Shown here piece by piece: positions 21,906 to 33,939 of a stretch of 64,000 bases of DNA; the first letter of the stretch is position 1; each line of letters opens with the position of its first letter. The notes under the pieces are model-generated. The model ran no database searches. It was not told the origin of the DNA and was given only the letters and a program-made list of their open reading frames with translations. The stretch comes from Bimastos eiseni. Its lineage: Eukaryota; Annelida; Clitellata; Crassiclitellata; Lumbricidae. The DNA lies in the NCBI GenBank assembly GCA_959347315.1, contig OY365806.1, forward strand, positions 28,248,815-28,312,814, read 5' to 3'. Made by a program: the position numbers and the translations under genes.

Positions 21906-24900
21906 CTAGAGTTTTCCGCTGAGAATGGCATTCCTCATTTCGCGGCGTAGGATCTTTCCAGTCATCGTCTTCGGAATCGATGCAACAAACCTTACTCCTC
22001 CACGCAGTCTCTTGTACTGAGCCACTCGACCTGTGTATCGTAAAAACGGATGGAGCGTCGTCATCGTCACCACCGTCACCACCGTCACCACCACCACCAC
22101 CACCATCACCACCATCACCACCAACACCACCACCACCACCACCACCACCACCAACACCACCAACATCACCACCAACACCACCTCTACCAACAATAATCAA
22201 AACTGCATCATAATCAAGAGCATCACATATATTATTTTAAAAATAATTATTACACAGTTATTGCCATCATCGCTGTAATCATCTTTATCATCATCGTCGT
22301 CAGCAGCTTTATCATCAAAACGAAAAGAATTGTTCGAAATATTGAACAGTCGCATATGCACCTATAAACAAAAATGGCCCTTAAACTTTGGATTCATCCA
22401 TTCCTTTGAATGACTTCCTTTTCCTCTAATTAATTATTATAATTATACCTGAGACGAATTGTTCCAGTTCTCGTTCGGTCACCGTCGCTCCCGGTTTCTT
22501 AACCACCCATGCTGTCGGTAGTTCTCCGGCCATTGGATCTGGCTGTCCCACAACACCAGCATCAGCAACCTGTGGATGCGATAGGAGAACTGCTTCCAGT
22601 TCAGCAGGAGCTACCTACACATCCACAGACAACAAACGCCACGCAATATTCAGATGAAACGAATACAGATATACCGCCATCCAGTGTGCTTTCTGTCACT
22701 CATTGCCCTGCTCCACAATTTTAAGACCTCTATTATTATGGCATCTTATATGCACATTATTTAACTCAAATATACCAAATGATAGGCCTATATAAGTTTC
22801 TTGCAGTCATATTATACATAATTAATTTTGACTAAAACATACAAGCATAATTTGACAAAGATTTAATACATAATCTGACTATAAAATATCACTTGATGAT
22901 ATACAAGTTTCATGCGATCAAATATAATAAATTGAAAATATCTAGATACATGCTTTGTTTAATACACAATTTTACTAAAATATTCAACGATGATAGGTCT
23001 ATAAAAGTTTCATGGATCAAATATAGGCCTTCATGTATCTGTGAGTATGTTTATGTCATATCGTGTCATATCGTTGCCCTCGTTCTTCAATTGATTTTTA
23101 CCCTTAATTTGTTTTTACCGATGGTCGTTTGTCCGACAATCGTTAAACTTGCCTGGTAGGCGTTGTATTTGATTAGCTCCTTTAGTCGGTCGACGATGTA
23201 GAAGTATCCGTCTTCATCGTAATAGCCAACATCGCCTAGTTTTAACAGAGAAGGATGGCATTAGTTTACAGCAAGACACGAATATGATCAATTACAAACA
23301 ACTCATCGGAAATTCATCCATAAAAAACAGACCTAATTCCGAATTGACAGCCTTGACAATTGACATCATGTTCAAAGCACGCATGAGTTAATGTATTTAT
23401 ATATGTATACATGTATGGAATTATGCATGCTGCCGAATGCTTGGAGATATATACATATCTATCTCTTTATCTAGCGCCATCTGACGGTCTCACGAAAAAA
23501 TACAATTATACGTTTCTAAACAGGAATATTCAAGTTTTACCACTATGCAGCCATCCTTGTTGGTCGATGGTAGCTAATGTTGCCTCCTTGTTGTCTAAAT
23601 ATCCCAGCATTACCATCGGGCCCTTGATACAGATCTCTCCATTGATATTCGGACCTACAGGCTTCGACGTCGTCAGATCGATGACCTGTAAATAGCATAA
23701 GTGTTTTATCTATAAGTACAACAGCAACACTCTTATGATCTTGAAGATATGAATTAACTCCGTGAGAGGAATATATACGCCTTCGCCCTTTGAATGAATC
23801 ATTCTGCTCTCATATGGAGATGTGACAGCATAGATGAATGATTTATTCAAAAGGAGAACATATAATATTATTATACAGTGTCTGCCTGACGGTTGCTGAC
23901 CCAAATCCTCTATACTATAGCCAAGATGCACCTCTCCACCAAAGGTTTCTTTAGCTAGAACGTAAACGCTAGATTCAATAAACATGAACCGATCAGAATC
24001 CGACACCTAACATGAACGAGAGAGTCAGTCAGGTATGCCAAACAGCAGTAGGCAGAGATGAGGTTTGATTGTGCCTATAGTATCAGCCTGACACAATGAT
24101 TCTCATTCGCTTAGGTAATCATTCGACTAGGTCATTGATTAGTCGAAGTTTGTTTTATCATCTGCGCTATGTAGCTCAAGCTCTCAAGATTACTGCCTGT
24201 TCGAAAGCGGGCTTAAAGCAATTTCAAAATGCTGCCCAACATGCGACTCGTTTGAATGAGGCCTGCGGGCTGAAATGTGTTGACAAACACAAACTAATAT
24301 ATCATTAGGTGGTATTTTCCCCCAAAAAGCGGCTGATTTCAAATGGAAAACACAATTATTATTATTAACCATCTTTAGACTGGCAAATATATAGCAAGTC
24401 AATTGACCTAATTGTTAAAGATGGTAGGAGTTGGCGTCTACCTTCATCTCAACGTTGACACTTGGAGGTCCAACTGATGTGGCCTTTCTGCGGTCGACGG
24501 TCTGTGCTTTGTCAGTCACCGGAACTGTACTAACGCTGCCAGACAGCTCAGTCATACCGTACACTACAAAGCCGAACACGAAAGAAGCACAAGCATAAAA
24601 CTGGTTTATAAACTTGTTAATGCAAAAACACTAAGCATAGGCCCTAACAGTTTATGAACGATTCGATCATTTCTGCGATGCATTCATTGTTACTGTAAGT
24701 ACTTAACTATATTTCGACGATGCTGACCAGAACATTTTGACTAAAATTGTCATTGACTCAATCTCATTTAAATTAGTAGCAGGCACCACAAAGCATTCAA
24801 GAAGTGACACTTTCAAAAATGCACATGAAGGGAACTACAGTCTAATTCAATCATCTGTCCAATTTAAGCCGATTTAAGATCACAGATCTCGAGACGGTCT

Positions 24901-27900
24901 CGAGACCGGAAAACTGCGGTCTTGGTCTCGAATGCATCGGTCTTGGTCTTGGTCTCGACTGCGCCGGTCTTGGTCTTAAAGGAACGGTCTTGGGATTGAT
25001 TGCTGTCTTAGGTCAGCGTTCTTGGTCATTTGCTGTATCAGATCAATTTCTTTGAAATTTTTGGGTTATTTTCGATTATTAAAGACACCGTATGTTTAGG
25101 CCCTACGCGCTTGTTATTGATCTACGACGTGCTGACCATCTATATAGTGACTGTGGGGAAAAATGTGCATTTGCAACGGAATCAGCCATTTCAAAATTTG
25201 CTTTTATAAATTTCAAGGTTTTGGAACAATCTAAGTATATATTTGGTCGGTGACGGGCAGAACTATTTACCTACAATTCCGAGAACAAGTCGGCGTACAG
25301 CCCTACACCATTTAAACGTAACGCTAATCTACTTATTCAGATGTCTTATTTATAACCTATCGTATAGGCTAATGTGAGTAATTTATGGTGCGATATTCTC
25401 AGGCCGAAACCTAGGGCTGAACCCACAAAAGTTCAGACTGGCCGGTAAAACAGTCTTCTGGACCATTATTAAGATTGGTACTCTTTAACAATAAAATTAA
25501 TGTTTTAAGCGTGCTATTCCGTTTTAGCGTCTTAATAAACTGAATTGTTTATAAAAAAGAGTATCAGTCTTGGTCTTGGTCTTGGTCTTGAACCTCTCGG
25601 TCTTGGTCTCAGTCTTGGTCTCGAGGTTTTGGTCTCGTGCCCAACACTGCAACAGGCCTCTTTCTGCTCTTTGCTCAATCCTCATACCAAAAATAGTGCA
25701 TCTGATCCTCAGATACTTTGAATTATCGTCTGAACTTGTTATTACTACCAGTAATAGCAATATTGATCTAAAACACATGATGATGTTTAAACTAGACTAG
25801 AAGACTTCAAATATAATCCGTAAAATGATTAAAATTAACAGATGTTGAATCGATGATAAATTACTCTGCAAACAAATGACTCCTGGAAAACGTTGCATCA
25901 GTTGATCTTCAACAGTTTCGCTGAGAGGAGCTGAACCACTGGTGATGTACTTGAGCGTCAGATTGTATTTATCCACCTCCGGACTTTTGGCCAAGAGCAC
26001 GGCAAGTGGAGGAACAATTAGAATGTTCTCAATCTTCGATGACAACAGCCACAAAATTAGAATAGGTCTGCGGGTATAGCCGACCCACGAGCCTTCCAGT
26101 ACTCGACCCGTACCCGCGGGTACGGGTCGAGTACTGGAAGGCTCGTGGAAACCGCGGGTACGGGTAGGGTACGGGTACGTATTTTAAGGATTCGGGTCCG
26201 GATAGAGTGATCATGGGGAACAGTACTTGACCCGTGTCAACGTCAGGGTTACAATGTCACCGTTAAATAGGCCTATATAGGTGAATCTCGCATCATCAAA
26301 GCCATAATTATTAAGTTTATAGACGCACTGGCACATCCGAAACCCAAGTAGGCCTACCATACGCCTGCACACGATGCTGCCCTTCTTCTTTGTATGTATG
26401 TTTATCTCCTTTTTTTCAGTCCTCTACATCCTACTTCTGATCATTGTGCTGATCTTATCTCTATCTTATCTCCTCCTTCACCTTTTCCGCCTCCTGCTCC
26501 TCCTTTCTGTTTCTGCTCCTCTCATTTCTCCTTCATTTTATCCTAATCCTCCTCCTCCTTATCTTCATCCTCCTGTTTTTCATTCTGCATCTGCCTTTTT
26601 ACTGCACCTCCTCTCCCCTTCCCCTCTTCCTACTCCTCTTGCGTCTTTCTCAGCTCCTCTTCAAGTTCCGTCTTCCTCTTCTATATCCTCCTGCTTCTCC
26701 TTCTGCTATTGCCCCTTCTGCTGCCTGTCTTCCTCCTCCCCTCCAGCATCTGTCCTCCCCATCTTCCTTCTCTTCTCCTCCGCTTCCTCCTTATCCCTCT
26801 GCTTCAGCCTCCACCGCTTCCATCACGACTGGTGTCACTGCTGCTGTTACAACCACAACTACAGTATATGTCAGTAGTTCCTATTAGCCAGACGTGCAGC
26901 AAGAATATGAGAAGGCATGCTGATGACGTCACGGTTACGGTATACCCGCGGGTCGGGTCGCAGTTTTGAGCACGGGTACGGGTACGGGTACGAGTCGGGT
27001 AGCCAAAACGCTTTCCCCGCAGATCTCTACAAGCCATAACCCCTTTAGCTAAAACAAACCTTGATAACAAAATCGCTGGCTCATTTAACTGTAAACTTAC
27101 TGTAAATGTAAACATCATGTAACTTTTCACTACCTAACCATGGAAGGGTAGAGAACTATAAACTCATAGCTCAGAGTTATTGGATAATGAAGCTCTTATG
27201 CAGCGTCTAAAAACAGTTATAATCTTCATACAGTGTTAACAAAATATAATGACCTGTCGACCTGTCGACCAATAATTAGTTTCTATATAATATTCAGAAG
27301 ATTTAAGATGGGGTCGCGTACTCGTGATGGCTTTGCCACAAATAAATAGAACCCACTGCCTCTCTCTTTTTCTCCCCCCTCTATCTCTCTCTCCCTCTCT
27401 CTGTCACCTCTCTCTTCCCCTCTTTCCCTCTCTCTCTCTCTTCTTCCCTCTCTCTCCCCTTCCTCTCTCCCCTATTTCTCCCCCTTTCCCTCTATTTCTC
27501 TCTCTCTCTCTCCCGCTATCTCCTGCTCTCTTCCTCTCTCTCTCCCTCCCTGCCTCGCTCCCACTATATCCCTCCATCTCACCCATTCCTATCTCTCCGC
27601 CCTTCTCTTCCTCTCTATCTCTCTCACTCACTCTCTCGCCCTTTCTTTCCCCTCCCTCTCTCTTTCCCCTCCCTCCCTCCCTCCCTCCTCTCTCCCTCCA
27701 TTCCTCTGTATGCAGACTATTCGCGCCTCAGATTCACTTACACATTTAATTAATAATAGCAACATGGAATACCTTGTTATCTTGAAGGACCTGAAGGTAA
27801 TCCGTTAAATGGAACTGCTTCATCAGGAAGGTAATACCTCGTTTAGTCATGCAAAACAGAGCCATGAATGAGCCGAAAATGTGAGAAAGTGTCGAGAAAA

Positions 27901-29743
27901 TGACCTGTCGCTCGGATATGACCCTCGCCGTCGGCTGACTGCATCAAATAATACAAAAACAATTAAAGATTCACGGTAATTATCCATTGCGACGGATCGT
28001 GCTATATAGATTTAAGGTGCTATCAATGTCCACGTTTCGCCTTTTAAGAGCGCGTATCTTGGATTATTAGGTCTATAATTACTCATCGGTCAACAACAAT
28101 ACCCATGGTCGACAGGTAAATCATTAGGATATAATTTATAGCGCTCATAATTAATAGACCAACTGTTATTTTTACATCCAATGTCATAACTACAAGTTTT
28201 AGGCCAACAGCACACGAAAAGCTAACTCCCGGGCGCTTAGTCAAAGAAAATTCGATGGGAAAGTTGGACCAAAATCGGTTAGGCCTACCCAACAAGATTC
28301 AAAGGCAAACTGCTTAAAGTGATAGAAATATTTAGAGTTGACCTTGTCTCAGAAATTAACCGATTTTTGTAAAAAGAATTCTTAATTAAATAGAACGTAG
28401 GCCTACCATAGCATTAAATGAGCCGCGTGGAGATTGCGATGCGATAGCAAAACGGCCTTTTGAAGGCCAGTTGTTCCGCCGGAAAATAGAATAATGAAGG
28501 GATCGTCTGGAGATAGATGGAGCTGATCGAAAGAAGGAAGGATCGGAAGATCTGCCTCTTCCACCAACATTGAATCCAAAGATATGCATCCATCGCAACG
28601 ACCATGCACAAAGATCCTCTGTACATGAAAAATCATTCAAAGATTCAAAGTTAATATCAAGACAGCGCTCGTGAATTATAAGCTCTTTATGTGTTCATAA
28701 AAGGAGTCAATGTTCAGCATATGTATATATAAATATATATATATGTATATATATAACTGAATCGCTTGGATTGGCCAACGAGTGCGACAACCTGGCTATG
28801 GGATATCCGGACCAGCAACAGCCGAGGTGAAGAGGAGGGTGAGACAATTGGAGCAGTTATAATTACACGTATGCCCGGTAGAAAAAGATGACATGAATTC
28901 GTAACCATGACATCAAACAAATCACAAGACTGGTTTGAACGTCGCCCGGGTGTTATGCACAATAGGACCTATATCTGTAACATCTTCTGTGATATAATTA
29001 AGCGTGCAATGGATGGCAACGGAGACTCAATCCTTGGACAGAGAAGATAGGGCGATGGTTTACCTGAACGTCGACTGTTCTTGCAACTTCGACGACTAAT
29101 GACGCCAGAGATTCGTGCGTGTAGATATATCGAGCTCGAGTTTTCGACAGCTGATACTTCAGTTCGTCTGAAAACATGATTTTTCACCTGAGAGCGGTAG
29201 GCTGATAGGCTTGTGTAAACGCTTGTAAGGTGAAGTAAGGTAATTCCATATAAAGAGCTGCAGGAATATTATAATTAAAACTGCTCAAGGCAAGAATCAT
29301 GAACAATAGACCATCCGATTCTTACAATTTTACGCGCTTTTGCTGAGATGTTTTGCTTGATCATCTTTGTTTGATGAAAAATATAGGCCCCAACATTAGA
29401 GGCTTCATAGGAGATATGCGCCATGAAGTAACTATACATTTATTATTGTTATTGTTGTCATAATTATTATCTTAATTTTTTTTAAATTATTTACAATTCT
29501 TGAGGTGTACAGTGTGCCTTTAGGATGAGAAACTATGGATTGCATCTTTGGGGATGGCTAGCTCTTGCTGATGTCGTAGCGGTGTAGCCTACTCAGAGCC
29601 GTGAAATTATTGTTACTGTTGTGGGGTAAACATCATTGTCATTATTATTTATGTTATTGTATTATTATTGTATTATTATTGTATTATTATTATAACTATT
29701 ATTATTATTATTATAATTATTATTATAATTATTATTATTATTA

Positions 29744-29787
<44 letters not shown>

Positions 29788-32532
29788 GTTATTATACCAT
29801 GTTGAAGTTGATAATTGATGGTAGCCGGAATGCTGCCAATGCGTACGATTGCCAACAGAAATACAATCCATTCGATGGAGTTTGGTGCAAATATGGCGAT
29901 GATGTCACCCTTTTGACAGCCATTGCGCAGAAGATGACGCGCCGCCAGCTCCACCTTCCGACAGAGCTCCCTGTAAGTTATCTCTTTGGCAAGACTCACG
30001 TCGACCTACAACCAATTGAGGACCGCTGTATACTGAACAGGCCAAGATTTGAAGCTGCGCAGTAATAAAAGTAGTTTATTTGAAACGCAGTAGGCTGATT
30101 TTTTGCAAAAGTTAACTTGCGGTTTGGCTAAACCCAAAGGGAACGGGACCCAAACCGCAAACCGTTAAGAGAGTGAGACCCTTCTGAATTGGTAGACACT
30201 CCGTCTTCTCCGTTGAGACTCTGCGTTTAGCCGCGTACCCCGGGATATATAGGCCATAGGACTATATATCGATTTGTGCACAACCCTACGAATTTGAACT
30301 GAAAAGCGTTGTTATGTTATTGAAAATGTAATCGTGATTTGGTTATAGAAATTTTTTTAAGGGATTTGAAGTTATTTTATTTTATTGAGAAAACGCAATC
30401 ATAGGTATAGCCCACACGTAGGCCCTATATATATATATATATATATAATACATGTATATATAATATATATTTATATAAATAAGACACCCTGGGGAACGGA
30501 CATCGGTTCACTCGCTCTCTCACAGTGGCGTTAAAAACGCTGGCATACGCTTTTACCGATGTGGCGTTCCGGGTCAATTAATAGGCCTATCTAATGGATA
30601 TTCAAATGATAACCCATTGAAAAGTCACACGGGGGAGGGGCATAAAGTAATGGTGAACACACTGAGACGCAAAGCTGAGGAACTGAGTTCAAGACCAGTA
30701 GCCCTGTAGGGTTGACTAGTCCTTCTTTCGGTAGGTGGCGTTTGGTAAAATGAGATGCATAACGTAATGGGCGCATTGCATGGCAATCGACGGTTAAATT
30801 CGACTCCTGTAATAACTTATCATCATTCGTTCATACTGTACTTGTAATCATACCACGGTTTGTCAGTTTAAAATTAAAGGAATGTTAATATTATAAAATA
30901 TGTAAATGCAGCTCATGTCGCCTATGTATATACCTCGCTAAAGAAGTGTATCAGGGATTGTTTGTATGCAGGGCGTATAGTCTAGGACCTGGTTGTATCT
31001 TAGTCTTACATGGCCCTTCTGTCGTTGTTTAGTTAAGAAAAACGATGCCTGCATTCTAACACGAGGGCTTGATTGGAGGAAAGTAATGAATTATTGCAGG
31101 CAGAAGATACAAAGCAAAGGTTATAGTTGTTTATTCTAGTAATGATGGAAATAGTATAGAGTAAGAGCAAACAGATGCGCTAAATAATCCTTTCTTACGC
31201 TAATAATCTTTGTCTTCTGCCTTTGTCCTAGCTATAGGCCTATTGTTCTATTACCTTTGATGCATATGTTTATGTTTAAAGGAAATCTAACTAAACATAC
31301 TTTGGACCGCGATGATAATAGTTCACCGTCAGGCGACCTCCAACCTCATGTTTGTTTCTGTTATATTTTTTTAAACTTTTTTCTCGTGCTGAGTTCAGTT
31401 GGCTGCAAGGTTACGAAGCCATTTGTCTGCCCTTATCCCTCCTCCTTGTTGCACGAAGGCCGAAGTATTTCAGAATCTTCAGACCCTTTCAACGGGTGGT
31501 ATATAGACTATGCGGTGGCTAGCTTAGTAGGCTCCTATTGGTCTGTCAATCGAGATGCGAGATTTTCAAACCTCCTCCAGAGCTGAAATTTTGCTCGGGA
31601 TGCTGCTCCACCACATCATCATGCACTCCCTATCCAACTCAGTTACAACGAGTACTACACGGATCGCACGCTGTTCGTTAGAAGATGAACAACGAGAAAG
31701 AGAGAGACAGAGAGACAGACAGAGACAGAGAGAGGAGAGACAGAGAGGGGAGAAAGAGAGAGAGAGGAGAGAGAGAGAGGAGAGAGAGAGAGAGCGGACT
31801 GCTCCCTTCGTCTTCAAATGCCGCGGCTAAGAAAATGACTGCCCCAGGGCTATTGCTTAAGTCTTAAGGGACCGCTCCTCCTATTTTCTTCTTCTATCCA
31901 TGCATGTGCACTAGGCCTATAGGTCCATTGTGGGATTTGGGAAATATATACTTTCTGGCAAGCGCACAAAATTAATGTAATATGTTCCAACTCAAAACAT
32001 GACAATAAACAAACAGCAAATCTAAAGGTGGAATATAGATTTAATTAATCCTATATGAACCTAATCGTTCAGTAAATGGTGCATATTATAGGCCATGGGC
32101 CTGTTCGATTTATAAAGGATACCAAGTGAATGGAAACTTAAAAATCTATTAGCTAAAGCCTACTTATTTTTATTACTAGCACTTTTCAAATAAGCTTCTT
32201 ACACGAAAATTGTGTAATTTGATGACCAGTTTCGATTGAATTATAGGAAATTAGATAGTTCAAAATCTCGAAGAAAATGGGCTAATTAGCTCATAGCTAG
32301 CCTTGTGTTCGGTTATTTTACGCTGCCTGGCATGCCTGCTTTGTAATACTTTAAGACTAAGTAATTAAGTGAACCAAGTTAGATTAACACATAAAGAGGA
32401 ACTTACGAAGGCGATTGCTTCCGGTGTTTCCTGGAGACATTGGAAAAGTTTCCTCGTGAAATCGGTTTCTGGAATCTGATTCCAGGTACTGCATGACGTA
32501 ATTGAAGAAACAACCACGCCATACTCACCCAT
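21906..32532 (-). CDS. Acyl-CoA synthetase (ANL superfamily, 4CL/luciferase-like), copy A, 11 exons
   Basis: ATP-dependent acid-CoA ligase. Coding exons in gene order are 32532-32407, 30005-29798, 29167-29064, 28618-28407, 27938-27773, 26033-25865, 24563-24442, 23685-23541, 23235-23153, 22614-22449 and 22030-21906. They sum to 1626 nt, giving 541 residues with every phase consistent. Motifs in the spliced protein are the A3 P-loop SGGTTGLQK (192-200), SHIFG (235-239), SGSAPL (304-309), YGMTE (330-334), [17 protein letters not shown] (418-434) and PKTMTGK with catalytic Lys526. The C-terminus SGKL resembles a PTS1 peroxisomal signal. Usual family length is about 530-560, so the protein is complete. 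The A3 motif has Gln where Pro is usual. All introns are GT-AG except the one after exon 9, which starts GC. The start ATG at 32532 is the first Met in frame; the frame stays open upstream past a possible acceptor, so an upstream exon cannot be excluded. The exact acid substrate is not inferable. Confidence 0.9.
22045..22190. repeat. (CAC/ACC)n trinucleotide tract in last intron of copy A
   Basis: ACCACCACC with GTC and ATC variants, lying in the intron between coding exons 10 and 11, starting about 15 bp upstream of the exon 11 acceptor (minus strand). The homologous tract in copy B is 45410-45525. ORFs across it are artefacts. Confidence 0.9.
24883..25649. mobile_element. Transposon-like insertion in intron 6 of copy A, GGTCTTGG-repeat ends
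   Basis: Starts CAGATCTCGAGACGG and ends GTGCCCAACACTG. Both ends are rich in GGTCTTGGTCTCG words. Copy B lacks it at the matching place (near 48660). The ends begin CAG as in hAT elements but the inverted repeat is imperfect and I see no clear target duplication. Confidence 0.6.
26064..27010. mobile_element. Transposon-like insertion in intron 5 of copy A with GGGTACGGGTA ends
   Basis: Left end carries TAGCCGACCCACGAG and a 64-bp palindrome; right end carries TACGAGTCGGGTAGCC, its approximate inverse, preceded by GGGTACGGGTACGGGTAC. The middle (26380-26850) is a C/T-rich low-complexity stretch. Absent from copy B at 49140-49160. Confidence 0.6.
26085..26148. repeat. 64-bp perfect palindrome
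   Basis: Two 32-nt arms, the first starting CCACGAGCCTTCCAG and the second ending CTGGAAGGCTCGTGG, meet with no spacer between 26116 and 26117. No mismatch was seen. It lies about 50 bp upstream of the exon 6 acceptor of acyl-CoA synthetase copy A. Confidence 0.95.
27355..27712. repeat. Pyrimidine (CT/CCT)n tract in intron 5 of copy A
   Basis: About 350 bp of almost pure C/T on the plus strand. The homologous tract in copy B (49492-49553) is about 60 bp of pure CT, so the tract has changed about six-fold in length between paralogues. Confidence 0.9.
29641..29797. repeat. (TTA)n microsatellite abutting the exon 2 donor of copy A
   Basis: ATT repeat that begins inside the splice donor: on the minus strand exon 2 ends CAACATG and the intron begins GTATAATAAC, then runs into the repeat. 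Copy B has the same arrangement at 52551-52605 with a shorter run. Confidence 0.9.
31684..31797. repeat. (GA)n microsatellite upstream of copy A
   Basis: GAGA with GACA and GGA interruptions. It is in the intron between exons 1 and 2 on the minus strand. Copy B lacks it at the matching site near 54985. Confidence 0.9.
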
Positions 32533-32751
32533 TGGAACGACGCTTATTAGGCTATCGACTGAAATACAACGATGATTCGATGTATTCAGGGTTTTACTCT
32601 TGCGATACTGTCTATATACTACAATGGAATTACTTACTTCTACCAATCACAAGATGTCGCCAAACACTGGATATGATAACTGCGTAACCTTTGTTCTTTA
32701 GGCCCTTTCAGAGACAGACAGACAAGACACTTTGAGGCATATAGTTTCTGT

Positions 32752-32827
<76 letters not shown>

Positions 32828-33030
32828 GCCCTCTCTCTCTCTCTCTCTCTCTGTTTGTATTATGCCTGCCTCTGTATATGTCTTTGTTTGTCTCTTTTTC
32901 CACATACACACCCAGATACGTACACACTTTGACGTACACACTGTGACACACCTACCCACACATACACACACACACCAACCGCACGCACATATGCACACAC
33001 ATGCACACGCATATATATATACACTTCTAC
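32752..33030. repeat. (CT)n followed by (CA)n-rich tract, 5' of copy A
   Basis: A long CT run (32752-32852) passes into CACA-rich sequence. It lies upstream of the first coding exon of copy A and corresponds to the short CT/TA tracts at 57095-57245 of copy B. Confidence 0.9.
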
Positions 33031-33698
33031 TTATTTATTTACTTTATTTATTTATATCTTAAACATCTAATCTATTATATTTGTCGTTTGATCACGTGTA
33101 TATATATATATAACCTTTAGCGATGCAGGCCTAAGCCTGATTAAGCTTAGTTGTGCCCTATTAAGCTTAGTTGTGCCCTATTTGTTGACGTATGGCTGCG
33201 GTGGAAGAGGCTACCTAAGCTTAGTTAGATGCGTGAAGACCTCCATGTACAGCGGCTTAGCACCATTGCCAGTTATGCCAACTGCGCTTAAATAGGAGTG
33301 TCTTTAACTAGGAGTGTCCTTTTCTACAAATAGAAGGAACACATTATTCTAAGGGAGTTCTGACAGTCATTCTTGTTTTGGAAGGTCGTAAGCGTTCAGC
33401 CCGTTGCTGATTTTCTGCGTGTGACTGTCTGAATCTCAGTTCTTAGTCATTAAGCTAGAAAGGGACACTCCCTGTTTAATGTAGGCCGTTCTCTCGCGGT
33501 TCCGTTTCCTTCGAGGACAACCGTGTTGATGTTGTGCCTTGTCTTGCCTGCATATCGACCGTCAGCAGTTTCTTGACTTCCGTGTCGTTTTGCTGTCTTC
33601 TTGGCTGACGAAGGTTATGTGTAACTTGTGTATAAATGATTAAATTGATATTTTTATCGTATCCCTAGAGCCTTAATCATTTTCTCAGTTATAGCATT

Positions 33699-33699
<1 letters not shown>

Positions 33700-33749
<50 letters not shown>

Positions 33750-33750
33750 C
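33700..33750. repeat. (TA)n microsatellite
   Basis: Uninterrupted TA run of about 45 bp. Similar TA runs are at 30428-30470, 57145-57240 and 59678-59705. Confidence 0.9.
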
Positions 33751-33939
33751 ATAGAAACCTAATTATCTATTTACAAAACGCAACACCAAGGTAAGACTCA
33801 GTAGCAACACAGCTCCCGAAGGAACAATAATTAAGAAAAACCCTCGTCCAAACAGTAACTAGTAGGCTAATCTACAAATTGTTCCCGCGCCTCTCACGAA
33901 CCAAACGTATGGCACCCGCTACCAGCATATAATGGCTAT

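Larger units (their letters stand above)
21569..33190. repeat. Segmental duplication unit A (acyl-CoA synthetase copy A and flanks)
   Basis: This interval aligns with 44889-57355 at exon, intron and flanking level. The left limit is near the shared GCCTTTCTTTCA at 21569. The right limit is near TTTGTTGACGTATGGCTG, which occurs at about 33180 and about 57325. Unit A carries insertions absent from unit B at 24883-25649 and about 26064-27010, and a much longer pyrimidine tract at 27355-27712. Limits are by eye and approximate. Confidence 0.85.

Noticed and set aside
28714..28962. Additional ligase exon between exons 3 and 4
   Set aside because: The phases of exons 3 and 4 already join directly (VQ to RIF) in both copies, and this segment is poorly conserved with copy B.
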